Assembly (NCBI GenBank): GCA_964030785.1
Contig: OZ034974.1
Location: 47,998,355 to 48,062,354 of the forward strand
Reading direction: 5' to 3'
Length of the DNA stretch: 64,000 bases
From: Siderastrea siderea
Lineage: Eukaryota > Cnidaria > Anthozoa > Scleractinia > Rhizangiidae
The notes under the pieces: generated by a model
Seen by the model: only the letters and a program-made list of their open reading frames with translations
What the model was told of the DNA's origin: nothing
Databases searched by the model: none
Position numbers and translations under genes: made by a program
In this document: one piece after another, positions 46,715 to 57,478 of the stretch
Numbering within the stretch: position 1 is the first letter of the stretch
How the letters are laid out: each line of letters opens with the position of its first letter

Positions 46715-47306
46715 TTTGCGCTTTCGCCGCTTTGACTCCGCACCGCTTTCTTCTTCCATTGTAATTCCCCGTCTCTTTCACAAAAAGACTACAAAAGCAG
46801 AACGCGAAACTTCCTAATGTTTCCAACCGACTCAACCGGAGTTATTAGAAACAGACCAGACAGACCAGACCAGACGATCAAATCGTTAGTTTATAAGTAA
46901 CTAGCCTGGATAATAAGTAGTGGTACGTTATCCGATAAATGCGACCGGTTGGCTACTTCGCTTTACTATACGTTAATAACTTTATCAAAGCACCAGGTTC
47001 AAAGGTTTAGTGAGATATTTGGTAACAAGATTCTCTGTGAGCTTCTTTGAGTTCCGAAAGTCCGAAAGCGCGTGATAGCCGCTTTTATTGTTTTTTATCA
47101 GATTATCGAGCTCGGATTTTTGGTTCAGCGCGTCTCGGGCCCGTATTTTTGGAGGACCCAGTCTCGGGCTCTGATTTTACAAACAGACGAAAGTCTTGGG
47201 CTCGCATTGTAAAACATCATGGGGGTCTCGGCGTCTCGGCGACTCCCGGATTTTACCATTCTAGACCCCTTTTCTCGTTATTGTTCGCAACGTTTTTCGA
47301 CCCCGA
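46715..47306. other. no gene seen
   Basis: No supported feature. CTCGGG words repeat at 47110-47180 (GATTTTTGG, CGTCTCGGGC), low-complexity in character. Confidence 0.45.
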
Positions 47307-47754
47307 GGGGGGGGGTACTTCCTTTTATACGCTATATAGGTATGTGCCGCCCGATAGGGTAGGTCTTTTGAGGTGCTCAGTCCTTAAATAGGGTATCCTT
47401 TTCGGTGTTTTTTGATATTGTGATCCTTAGATGTTCCTTAGATAGGGTCACTAAATTGCAGTATCCACTTCAACGCGCAAAACGAAAAAGATATGGTCTG
47501 TTAAAACTGTACTACACGTTATAAAGTTTAACAAAGCGATTTTAAAAGGACGTTTATAGCTTGTGTTGACGCTCCTCACCACCTAGTTACAGAATTATGC
47601 GTTATCTTGTTTCCCTTAAATAGGGTGCCATTTTTTGGTTTTGGGCTTTTAAAAGGGTATCAATTCTAGATTTTCTACCCTTAAATAGGGTCAAGGTTTG
47701 AGAACCTTGGCGGCACACACCTATCCTACATTGACGGGAGTACCCCCCCCCCCC
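47307..47754. mobile_element. MITE with about 45-bp inverted ends
   Basis: A left G-run followed by TACTTCC, ATATAGGTATGTGCCGCC is matched in inverted form by GGCGGCACACACCTATCC and GGGAGTACCCCC at the right. Interior phrases CTTAAATAGGGT repeat at least five times. Non-coding. Confidence 0.7.
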
Positions 47755-47980
47755 GGGTTTTCGACGGAGAAGTAGGTGGCCTGCTTCCCCTCAATTATAA
47801 ATTATTCTTGCTTCAACCAAACAAGAAGAAACCTTGGAGCTGAACTCTTGGGTAAAAAGAACGGTAGCTCAGGTGGAAGTGCAGGAAAACCAAGATACAC
47901 GAGCCATTTCAAGCCATTACTGATGAAAGATAGTTTCTTGTAGGACATGCCAAGTTTTTTCCCAATTGCGTGGTTGATTG
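47755..47980. other. no gene seen
   Basis: A short spacer with no supported feature. Confidence 0.4.
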
Positions 47981-48545
47981 AAGACAGCCGGCACGCTTCG
48001 CACAGAGGTAACCAAAGCGTAATAAGAGAGTTAGGGTAAGTAGGAGTAGTAAGTAAGTAGGTAAGTAGGTACTTTATTAAAATACTTTGCAGCTCATAGA
48101 GCTGAATTGCGTATTCTACATTCTATTCTAAAATTTAAAATTTATAATGTCTAAAATCTGGAGCTGAAATTCGATCGAAAATAATCGGCGGTTTTCCGTG
48201 GAAAATACCTAAACATTGAACTAGAGTTTGAAAAACCTTACCTGTTATGTTTTTACCGTTTTTTCGAGCTTCTGGAGGCCGTAAAAAGAGAAGAGAATAA
48301 TAGAGAATACATGACATCAGGATAACATGATGTCGCATCGACCGTTAAACAGAAAATCGCTCAAAATGGCCTCCAGAAGCTCGGAAAAGCAGTAAAAACC
48401 CAGCAAACACACAACAGTAAGGTTTTTCAAACTTTATTTCGATTTTTAGGTATTTTCTACGGAAAACCGCCGATTATTTTGATCGAATTTCAGCTCCATA
48501 CAAACTCATTCTACGCTTTGGTAACCTGTGCTTCGCCTGTCTCAT
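47981..48545. mobile_element. MITE with nested hairpin
   Basis: The outer inverted ends are GCACAGAGGTAACCAAAGCG and CGCTTTGGTAACCTGTGC. A strong inner inverted pair (48153-48282 and 48368-48496) carries AAATAATCGGCGGTTTTCCG and its complement. A GTAAGTAGGT microsatellite lies at 48034-48071. Non-coding. Confidence 0.6.
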
Positions 48546-48649
48546 ATCCCATCGCTCAGCAATCTTTCGCGAATTTCCCATCCATATATGCTAGGTTTTG
48601 ATAGTTTATTTTGAACAATTCAATCGATTCTAGAACGTCGTGTGAAAGT

Positions 48650-48878
48650 TTAGAAGGATAACTTCGTTCCCCCTTGACCGAACGCCTCACATGTATCGAA
48701 CATTTCATAATGTCGAATGATATCATAAACTGCGCCAGGAGTTACACGAAATACTCTGGAGATCGCTGTCGGTCCCACTCCAGTCAAATAAAGATCAATT
48801 ATTCGTGTTACCGCTTCCCTGTGGAGAGGGCTACCTGGCCTGTACTCCCGACCTAATGCATTAACATAAGCAGGTCTG
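48650..48878 (-). CDS. paired-box-like (PAI subdomain) exon, joined to a BAAT fragment
   Basis: The minus-strand translation includes VNALGREYRPGSPLHREAVT, RIIDLYLTGVGPTAISRVFR and VTPGAVYDIIRHYE, and ends FGQGGTKLSF. This follows the N-terminal half of the paired domain point by point: beta hairpin V-N-x-L-G-x...G-x-P-L, helix R-I-x-x-L, G-V-x-P-x-x-I-S-R, R-V-x-x-G-x-V, I-x-x-Y, then G-G-T-K. The second subdomain and a homeodomain are absent. Paired-like helix-turn-helix modules also occur in Tc1-type transposases, so transposon origin is possible. A TTTTTCAG lies at the upstream junction and could be an acceptor. The upstream codons in the same frame are BAAT-derived (48879-49129). Confidence 0.55.
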
Positions 48879-49129
48879 AAAAAGCCATCCACGAACCATA
48901 ACAAATGGGCAAGCACGAACATAGATGCGTGTGGCAAGACTTTGGGGTGATGACTGAGCCAGTTAACTGCCTCCTCGAAGCAATCCATGTTTAGAGCTGG
49001 GGGATCCTCTGGAGGATCTTTCGGCATGAGCAAAGTAGGCAAATACCAGCGCCGCAAACCCACGTCATGCGAGGAGAGCTGCCTTGAGTTCCACTAGGCC
49101 ACCTGCCCCACCAAGCAAATCAATCATAC
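48879..49129 (-). pseudogene. truncated, frameshifted copy of the BAAT-like exon
   Basis: It is homologous to 9243-9484. It keeps MDCFEEAVNWLSHHPKVLPH and a disordered GGAGGLVEL-type start, but the frame changes between the SRGF and PPEDPPALNMD segments and homology ends just before the nucleophile region. The sequence then continues into the paired-like segment. Non-functional as an enzyme. Confidence 0.7.
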
Positions 49130-49709
49130 CTGACGAAAATGGGCTCATTTCACCACGTAACGTGGAACGACATTTTCTCAAGTTCGGTTATTTTAAGATA
49201 AGAAAAAGATGACCTGCAGGTCTCCGAAAATAACCTAAGACTACCCAGAGTTTTCTAAGGAGAACTGACGAGACTTCGAAACTAAAGTCACTAGAAGGAA
49301 GCTTCGGGTTATCTTCGGGCTTATCTTTGGGCCAACTTGAGAAAACACTGTTTCCAGGACGCATTATGGAAGTTGCACGCTCCTGTTTTCGCAGCCAATT
49401 TGCCGCCTTGAAAACGATAAGGGGACTGTGGCCGTATTAATTTACCTCCGAAACACAATCAATCACAAAAAATGTATCTGTCACATCAACAGAAAGCGCG
49501 TCTAAATTACAAGCCTTAGCAGGCCTTAGCGAGTTTGACGAAGTTCGGATGAAACGTCTTCAAAGTACAAGTATTTTTAACAAACCGTCTACAAGTGCGT
49601 CCACTGTGTCCAACAAACTGTAAACAAACAGCAAATTGTCTGCCATTTGTTCAGCTTTTTGTGCCTCCTTTTGTTACTGCGCATCGTTCTGCGCATCTCG
49701 GGTCAGCTG
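49130..49709. repeat. duplicate of the 9485-10020 flank
   Basis: Collinear with 9485-10020 in the same orientation (for example GACGAAGTTCGGATGAAACG at both). Together with the BAAT exon it forms a duplicated segment of about 780 bp. No gene. Confidence 0.7.
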
Positions 49710-49718
49710 GTCCGAGGA

Positions 49719-50689
49719 CATTCTCGTCCCCAGAGCTACTCGGGTTTTTTTAAATTACGTCTCTTATAGCTCTGGTAACTGCCAAAAATTTATTTTTTTT
49801 GATTGGCCGAATCAAACTGTATGGGCAATAACGTAAAACTTTTTTGGCTTCTACGCATAACGTTTTATTTCCGATTGAATTAATCAGGGCATTAAATAAT
49901 ATATTGACTTGATCAATTTCCACGCAAAGAATGCGGCTTAGGGCAGATTAAGCGACCAAATTTTGAATTCAAAGTGTTGAGATTGTCGCTAAATGCCAGC
50001 GATTCTTTCCTCGCTACAGCATTTTCTACAAAACTACAGCTTGTCCATAAATAAACTTACATGTAACTGTCTCATCAACTTTTGTAATGACCTCTTGATG
50101 TCGATGTTTAAAAACTTGGGCGCCAAATGCTTCTGGAAATTTTCGATGGGGTAAAACGTAATACAGTATAGCGTTTAGGGGTGGCGAAACGAAAAGTACA
50201 CAGTTGATATTCTCATACAACAAAAACCAGACGAATGTAATGAAATAACTGTACAATTCAATATAACGCAAATGCAATAATATTATACCTTTAATCAGGC
50301 AAGATACAAATCCAAAACCCGTGAGCAAAATGCGGGGACAATCGTTCTTCTGAACAACTACGGCACGAAAGGCAGCTTCTTAAGTTTGTTCCTTTTAAAA
50401 CTCCAGGTTTTCCGCTAATTGCAGGAGATTAAGAGGGTCCCGAACAGCTTTTACTCGATCCATAAAGCACCACAACTCGATCGATAGGAATTCAAATTTC
50501 TCAGTTGTTGTCAGAATTGTCATGCCCAGAGCTCCACGGACGAGAACGGAGCAGGCGCAATAGCACCTTAACGAATTAGACATGCGCTACGGGATGTCGT
50601 GAATTTCACGACATCCGGTAATGGCTGATACCAGAGCCCTACGATCCCACCGCTGACAAAACAGATCGCAGGCTCTGGGAACGAGAATG
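49719..50689. mobile_element. 971-bp element, 9-bp TSD (Mutator-like), copy 2, inverted
   Basis: The ends are CATTCTCGTCCCCAGAGCTA and the complement GCTCTGGGAACGAGAATG. The direct repeat GTCCGAGGA flanks it at 49710-49718 and 50690-50698. It is the reverse complement of 10135-11114 with modest divergence. The target duplication differs from copy 1, so the two insertions are independent. Confidence 0.85.
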
Positions 50690-50703
50690 GTCCGAGGATA
50701 TTC

Positions 50704-50781
50704 CATTCTCGTTCCCAGAGCCTACGATCTGTTTTGTCAGCGGTGGGATCGTAGGGCTCTGGTATCAGCCATTACCGGCTG
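50704..50781. mobile_element. truncated end of the same element family
   Basis: CATTCTCGTTCCCAGAGCCT and the next 58 bp repeat the terminus of the element in direct orientation, then stop. It sits right beside copy 2 and forms a short palindrome with its end. Confidence 0.75.
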
Positions 50782-51575
50782 AAATTTCAAATTTCAAATA
50801 AATATCATGAGGCACGGGGATTCACTCTCTTAGTTCGTCCTCTCTCTAAGAACAGTGGAATAATTCCTGTAGTGGAGTCATGTTCACTCCTGACGTTGGA
50901 GTACCTAAGGGGTATTTACATGAGACCGGGACGAACTCAGACCGGCATGAGTTCGTATCGGCCTCCATACATTTCTTTTCTTGCGTTAACATGAGACCAG
51001 TCTGAAAATGAACTCAGACCGGTCTGAGTTCGTCTCAGGCCCTGGACCGAGACGAGTTAGGGGGTATTTACATGAGACCGGGACGAAATGCTTGGTCGAT
51101 TACATGAGACCGGTACGAACTCAAAGACACCAGATCAGTTTGTCCTAGTGTAGATTAACTGGGAAATGAACGTAGATTTTTGAGCAACTAACTTTCCTTC
51201 TCGGAAGTGGCACTGTTTTTGAATTGATTCAAAAACGTTTTCTTGCCCGAAAAGAAAGATTTGCTTCCGAAACTTTTGTTTTCCATTTAGCAGTTTCTGG
51301 TTTGTTTTCGTTCCGTTGCTTGCTTGTTTTAGAATGCGAAACCGATTTTAAAGTGATGGCAGAGTAAGTCACAGCAACACCAAACATTCAACCCTTCTCC
51401 ACGTCTGCGTAGTTAAGACCCAGAGTGGAAAGAGCGTAATATCAATCCAGTCCTTGACCTCTCTGCATTTGACATCCTGGGTTCAACACGTACGCTGGAT
51501 AACGTTCCCTTGTAATAGAGAAGACAATTGCTTGGCTTAAATGATTTTTTCTCAATACAGACGATGCTTAGCTTC
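50782..51575. repeat. 3' flank of gene C, dispersed repeat R
   Basis: From 51140 this matches 15244-15663. At 50866-50910 a CCTGTAGTGGAGTCATGTTC block matches 13020. TATTTACATGAGACCGGGAC occurs twice (50925 and 51066), with other GAC-CGG-rich repeats between. No gene. Confidence 0.6.
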
Positions 51576-51794
51576 TCAGTGACCTTTCAGGAAACCTCGT
51601 GCTTCCTCCAAATTAACGAATATCCCTTTTGCAGCATTTGGACACGGGCTTGTTGCAGAATTCCTCAGAAAACAGCTCAGTATTTCATTCGAAACAGCGT
51701 CGTCGTCTTCTCCTTGTTGGTCATGCCGTACTGGGTCTTCTTGTTTAGTTTTTCTTACGTCACTGAATCTACTTCTTCCACGAACCTTCCCTTG
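51576..51794 (-). CDS. gene C exon 3, with altered splice acceptor
   Basis: It encodes 72 codons ending NEILSCFLRNSATSPCPNAA, KGIFVNLEEARGFLKGH and stop, as in B. In B the acceptor reads CTACAG|GAGCAAGG. In C the same bases read CTACAAGAGCAAGG, so the ancestral AG is now AA. The next AG (51795-51796) would give an in-frame exon beginning CAA, one residue shorter. An AG one base after the ancestral site would shift frame and stop early. The start given assumes the in-frame choice. Confidence 0.6.
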   Translation of the reverse strand, partial: QGKVRGRSRFSDVRKTKQEDPVRHDQQGEDDDAVSNEILSCFLRNSATSPCPNAAKGIFVNLEEARGFLKGH

Positions 51795-53044
51795 CTCTTG
51801 TAGATGGAATTTATTTGGTTTTTTAGAAGGAAACTTACTGAAACACCATTGCAGTACCTGCAATCAAGAGAGAACGATATTCTCTCTTGCTGTACTACAG
51901 AAGAGACAGCCGGTAAAGCATAGATTACATAGTGATACTCTGGGTGTTACTTAAATCACGAAAGACTTACTACAGCTTACCGAGGCCTAAAGAAATCTTC
52001 AGAGCTTATCCCCGCATTTTGTCCTGGATTGTAATTATGATAAATAATTTTGTTACCCCCCGCGTTGCGCGGGGGGCGCCACGTGCTCGATCTTCTTCTG
52101 AATTTCTGATGATTTAACTGCCCACGAAGCGAAAAACAAACTAAGCTACTTTGAAAGCCCCTTGAAAATGAGGAATGATATTGCCTCTCTTTTGCTGGCG
52201 TCTCTTTTCATTCCAGAGATATTCAAGTTTCTCTATCATGCAAATTACGAGACTTGTGACGTCATATTATGGACAGAGCATGGAGACAATTCAAAAAATG
52301 GAGAATATCTCCAGAAATATTGCCTCAAAGGAACTGAATCTTACCAAGGCTATTGAACCACAGGCGGCCCAAGCTGAAGATAAGAGACAAAAGCCACTTA
52401 CGTGACTTCCGGGTTTGTACTTATCGGCGTATTAGGTGGTGTTGTGTTACAACGGTTTAAAGCCATTTCGGCGATTTGGTGGAGTGGAAACCCCGAGAAC
52501 AGCTAAATCGCCGAAATCTCTTCACTGATCGGTTAGCCTCCCACGTCCCACGCAGAAGCTCCTCCCCTTCCTCCCCCACGTGGGGGAGGAACGCGTGACG
52601 AAACCCTAAGAGCGTCTGCGTGGGAGGCTACAAATCGGCTTGAGAAGCTGGCAAATGGCAAAGAATATAACAAGGCAACGGGGCTACTTTATTGTCAAAC
52701 AACAATAGTTTCTACTATTTCAAACAAATCCGTTGTCTTCCCATACAAACCTTTGTAATTCAAAGCGTTGGAACACAACACTACCTTAAACGCCGATACG
52801 ATAAAGTCACGTTCGTGGCGTTTGTCTCTTATCCTGAGCTTGTGATTGAACTCAAAAAAAGGCGCATGCGTACCGTGATCTTGCCAAACGGGTTTGTGGA
52901 TCAGGAGATCCAGGTCAATGTAGACATTGTTTGCGAGTCGCGAAGTCAGAACTAACAAATTATGTGTCGAAGTGAAAAAGGACTAAAACTGAGAGCATTG
53001 CTATGGCAACTCCAAAGTATGCGTAATTATGTGTCTTTCCTTAA

Positions 53045-53753
53045 GGTTACTCCGGACCTTCGCGGGTGTCCTCCCGTGTCTTCCGGGAAAAAATTCATAT
53101 GTGCGCCATTTTAAAGGAAAGCATGGCAAACTATATATCGTTGGAAAGCTTAATAAATGTGGATTTCGGGAAAAAAATATGAATTGCCAGTTTTTTAATT
53201 CCACAGAAGAAAATTGCAAAAATTACCGTCTAAATGACCATGGGTCATTCAATTAAACAAATGAATGAATAGGGCACGAAAATTCAGCAGATTTCTGTGA
53301 AATTTGGCCTGAGCATTCCTTAGATGTTGTGAAACAAAATTGTGCCGGGATTTTTGAAATTTATAATATTTCACCCGTGGTGATCTTCAATGCAATGCCC
53401 ATCACGCATTCTTTGCTGCTCGAACTTGACAAATTAATTAAAAAATAACCAGTCAGAATATCGAAAAATGCTGACACACTTTTGATGATTGATCCTTTGT
53501 AATTAACACTGTGCAGTTATTTTGCCAATGCGCTTGAATTTGATGTCCTATTAATTCAATTGAATGACACGTGGTCATTTTCGTGGTTGTTTGCGATTTT
53601 CGTTTGCGGAATTGAAGAAACCGGCAATTTTTTTTTTTTCGAAATGTACATTTATTAAGCTTTCCAACGATATATGGTTTGTCGTGTTTTCCTTTAAAAT
53701 GGCGAGTATACGAATTTTTTCCCCGAGGACACCCGCGAAGGTCCGGAGTAACC
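53045..53753. mobile_element. 709-bp element with TTAA target duplication
   Basis: The inverted ends are GGTTACTCCGGACCTTCGCG, continuing GGTGTCCTC, and the complement. TTAA lies on both sides (53041-53044 and 53754-53757). Longer inner inverted stretches include TATATCGTTGGAAAGCTTAA. Paralogue B has the intact TTAA at 16552-16555 with matching flanks, so this is a proven insertion. TTAA targeting fits piggyBac or Kolobok mobilisers. Non-coding. Confidence 0.88.
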
Positions 53754-54189
53754 TTAAGTAGAATAAATTTTCAATTCACAGATTTCAGTGTCAGAATGTA
53801 TTAAGGGGCTGCTTGCCTTAAAACTAGTAGCTAAAACGAGGATGGCTTATCATGAAATCAGAAAACTAATAAAACTGCATACAATCATTCGTAAAACTAC
53901 TTAAATAGGTGAAACCAAGCATGATCACGTCCGGCAAAGGCTACAACGATTGCTGTTGTTGTCTAACATACTACTAATATGTAGGAATTTCGCGCCATGT
54001 TTGCACCACCCCACCAATATGTCGGAAAGAAGTTTGAAAATCTCAATTTAGTGAAAAGGTTGCGATAATGAACGCAAAAAGTAAAAGAGTTGGGCACACT
54101 ATAGAAGTACTATTTCTTTTTATCCCTTTCCAATGTTTCTCATCGATTTGAACAGAAAAAATGTTACCTTTTCAGGGGTTTTATCTGCC

Positions 54190-54221
54190 ATGAAGAAGCT
54201 TTTCATATGCGGATTGAAGTA
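54190..54221 (-). repeat. partial tandem duplicate of exon 2 tail in gene C
   Basis: Minus-strand codons Y-F-N-P-H-M-K-S-F-F repeat the exon 2 end, after (GTTT)n at 54220-54247. It corresponds to 17020-17053 in gene B. Confidence 0.75.
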
Positions 54222-54247
54222 ACAAACAAACAAACAAACAAACAAAC

Positions 54248-54493
54248 CTTGTAATATTTCCCTGGTTCCATGAAGTAACTTTTCATATATGGGTTGAAGT
54301 AACTTGCAAGGGAGGCTACGCTGGACTCGGCGTGTAAAAAGTGATCGCACTTGGCTAGCAACAAAATGTCCATTAGCACTTGAGTCCCCATTAACCGCTC
54401 ATACGGGTCAGCGGCCTTGTGCATGGAATTGAAGTCATGTGGGGCATCCTGGCTGTGGTAACTTTTCGCTCTGATAGCCTTGGTGAAAACAAC
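54248..54493 (-). CDS. gene C exon 2
   Basis: 246 nt in phase 0, with a CTTGTGCAG acceptor and an AAG|GTTTGT donor. It encodes VVFTKAIRAKSYHSQDAPHD, DPYERLMGTQVLMDILLLAK and CDHFLHAESSVASLASYFNP. Length and splice phases are identical to A and B. No damage. Confidence 0.8.
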
Positions 54494-54545
54494 CTGCACA
54501 AGGCACGTGACACTTAATTTCCCACTTTGGTCTGGGGCTGAAACT

Positions 54546-54602
54546 GTCAGTGGTCAGTGGTCAGTGGTCAGTGGTCAGTGGTCAGTGGTCAGTGGTCAGT
54601 GG
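54546..54602 (+). repeat. GTCAGTG 7-bp microsatellite
   Basis: Eight copies in C intron 1. At the matching place in B (about 17377) there are fewer than two copies, so the expansion followed the duplication. Confidence 0.9.
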
Positions 54603-55078
54603 CTAGGACTAACCTCCGAGGGAGGAAGCAAGAAGAGTCTGGAAGGATGTTAGTAACGACTCATGAGACATTCTCGTCCTCAGTCCCCTTTTCTTTAAGT
54701 CTTCTGTTTTTTGAGGACAACTGGTGTCCGTGGAGCACCGGAGACGAGAAAGTCCAATTCAAAAGAAATTTCATTTGAAAGGTTTATAACTTAAAAAATT
54801 CGCAAAACGGTCAATGTCGACAACAGACCAAAGGATGTATCGATTGGTAAAACGAGTATCGGAATTGGAATTGACATTTTTCGCGTGCTTTGTAGTTTTT
54901 TCCGCGTTCATAGGCCAGTAGCTTTAGGCTGTTCCAGGCCCCGAGATAGAGGAAGCAAGATGAGGAAGCGAGCGGGAAAAACGCGTGGGAGCTGAGGAGT
55001 GCAAGGCCGTCCCCGGCTATCTAAGAGCCTGGGCCAGGATTTTTTCCAATGTCGCCTCCAGAGCCGCCTAGCCCTCTC

Positions 55079-55142
55079 AGCCGGCGGCGCCTGTGCACGA
55101 GAACCAGTACCAACTGGTTCTCGTGCACAGGCGCCGCCGGCT
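55079..55142. repeat. perfect 30-bp-arm hairpin
   Basis: AGCCGGCGGCGCCTGTGCAC plus GAGAACCAGT, the loop ACCA, then the exact complement. The arms are very GC-rich compared with the surroundings. Paralogue B has only the outer AGCCGGC at 17816-17822. Confidence 0.9.
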
Positions 55143-56542
55143 AAGGGCCCGTTTCTCGAAACTCCCAAAGACTTACTAGGCTAAAAAAATCTTCACTTTA
55201 CCTTGACTGAAGGGATATTAAAGGGCACCTTAATTGTTCATTACTGGGTTTAGACGAGTGTCTTAAAGATTAAGAAAAAATAAATATTTAAGGTTTTTAG
55301 GGTAATTCTAAAGATACAGGAAATGACTCTTTCCTTATCTTTAAGATGACTGTTTAAAAAAAAGCTAAAATTGTCATTTCGTCATGTGGGGGCTGACTGG
55401 TCATGTGTACTTTTCTCCTGACTACGTGTCTTCAGGGGGGCACCAAAAAAACTGTAGGTAAGAGACCATAAGTAGACGGTTTGAATAACTTGGATAAGCA
55501 AGGTTTTAAAAGTGTCGTTTTCATTCTAACTATCACAGAAGAGCAAGAGAAAAAGAAAGGCCGATAAAATTAACACGTAAGCACGCGGGAGCCATGAAAA
55601 ATTTTTCACAGTAAAGCCCTTTACCCAACTTTGAGAACGTGTAAACGCATGGCAATGCTTTGGCCTCTTTTTGATAGTTTCTAATCTTAATCTAATGACG
55701 TTTTCAGTGAACTTTTGAATCTGTGTCGACGTAATTGCGCATGCGCGAGTTGTGGGGTACATGCATTTTATACGCAAACGTTTCCTACGAAACTGACCCA
55801 TTGTATAATAATTTTTGTAAGCGTGTTTGTGAGCAATGAATCTACGTAACAACACTTAAATGAACAGTCGAAAAATTTTTTATACTTTTACTTCGAAACA
55901 AAAGGTACGATAAAACGACAGAATTTTATGTTCTCAAGAAAAGCCTTATCTCAAAGTCTGCGGCAGAAACTTATTCGTGTGAATTTATTCGTTTTAGAAG
56001 GTATTGCTAGGGAAAGCATGCAGCTGAAATTTTTGTGGTTGAACTTTGGAAGCTGTGAAAGCGTAGATGCATATACAAGAGCGATTTCCCAAAATTATGG
56101 GCTGCGAACGTGGCTATGTTTTTTTTTTTTGAACAGCAAAACAGTTTTTTTCAAAAGCCGTTCACTTTGTTCTTTGTTGTGAAAGATTTTTATCCGGAAT
56201 AAAAATACTGCATTAAAACAAACCGTTTAAGAGATACTTAGCAACGTCGGAGCTCTCTTTATGTTCAGTTTTAATTTTCTTCTCAAAAAACAGATTGGAC
56301 ATTGTTTATCGGTTAATTATTGCTCCATCAATAAGGCTTTTGACTTTTTCCGTCGGCTTTCAGTTTTTCGAATAGATTTAATGAGAACATAACATCAACA
56401 GTATTAATAAAAAGCACCGTGCACAACCGTAATTGTCGATGTATTATCATAAAAATTATAATCTGGCGGTAGGTGTTTCACATGTTTAACTTTACAACTG
56501 AAATAAAATACTGAAGATCAATAATTGTACATCAAAACTCAC

Positions 56543-57478
56543 CTTTTCCTTTCCCAAAATACTGACAAACTTTTCAATAACTTCATCGTTATCACTAGCA
56601 ATGAAAATTTTTCTTGGCTGCGGTAAGGTTTCAAGAATTGTCTTTGCGCTTTTTACCCAGCTCATCATAGGTGGTAGTCGTTTTTCAGTCGTTTCTAACC
56701 AGTGATCTGTGCCTCGAACATGGACTCCTAAAACAGTAAACCCGGCAAGATATTGGTGGTAAAATTTATCGACTTTTTCCGTTATTCTTGAATTAGGTTT
56801 AACATACTGTTTGATAAGTCTGTTAATTCTCAATCGAACCTCTGAGGTTATTATGTCACCGTCTTCAAATCCCGCAACTTTAGTTCGATCCTTAAAACTG
56901 TTGTCCAAAATCGGTCTTAAACCAGGATGGCCTTGAAATAATTCTCCTACCTGACCTACGGACACAGGGCATAAAACTCTTTCAACCTGCAACTCCAGTC
57001 CACGATTAACAGGTTCAAAATACCAGTCCCACGAATTCACTTTGGGGTCACTTGAGCAAGCTGAATGACACGATCGCCAATATATAACTGGTCGGTTGTT
57101 TCCCAAAGCACTGCATAACATAATATAATCTAAAGTAAGGAGAAGAAAAGCTGCAAATCCCATATTATTACAGTCTGTGAGCGCTGGGTCCACAACACAA
57201 GCTGCATAAGCTGTCGAGACTGTATCACGGTTTGTCCTGGTTGCCGCGAGAAACCCATTCGCTTTCACAAGAACTTTTGTCACATCTTCAGCCGTCGATA
57301 AACTTGTGTTCATAATACGAGGTTTTGATGTTGAAACTCTGGGAAAATCGTACAGTGTTTTTGCATACGATTGATAATGTTTATACAGTAAACAAGGCAA
57401 AACAGCAAACGTTAACAAAAACATCGGATACCGAGAAATGAAACGAAAAAACCTGACGCGCTGTGGCGCACACATCAT
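56543..57478 (-). CDS. gene C exon 1: fucosyltransferase-like type II membrane protein
   Basis: 312 codons from the Met pair MMCAPQRVRF. I chose this start because B has the same Met pair and it gives a short basic tail before the anchor (YPMFLLTFAVLPCLLYKHY). The frame is open up to a Met at 57685, so a longer N-terminus is possible. The lumenal part shows KANGFLAATRTNRD, CVVDPALTDC, NSWDWYFEPVNRGLE, FQGHPGLRPILDNSF, HVRGTDHW (His at residue 253) and KIFIASDNDE. It ends GAAAAG|GTGAGT in phase 0. With exons 2 and 3 the protein is about 466 residues. Predicted to use GDP-fucose in the Golgi or ER lumen; acceptor unknown. No nonsense or insertion is present here, but exon 3 has a changed acceptor. 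Confidence 0.8.

Larger units (their letters stand above)
51795..54247 (-). other. gene C intron 2
   Basis: This 2,453-bp intron is collinear with B intron 2 but carries the TTAA-flanked 709-bp element. It also has an inverted AGCCTCCCACG...CGTGGGAGGCT pair (about 52540-52632) around CCCCACGTGGGGG. Both strands are open over 52692-52958 without any family features. Confidence 0.6.
54494..56542 (-). other. gene C intron 1
   Basis: This 2,049-bp intron contains a GTCAGTG microsatellite and a 64-nt perfect hairpin, described separately. Its 3'-proximal part aligns with B intron 1. The 55150-56300 part, with A/T-rich AAGATTAAG words, has no B counterpart. Confidence 0.65.

Noticed and set aside
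52692..52958. Overlapping 87-codon frames on opposite strands
   Set aside because: They sit inside gene C intron 2, have no family features, and opposite-strand openness over 260 bp can occur by chance.
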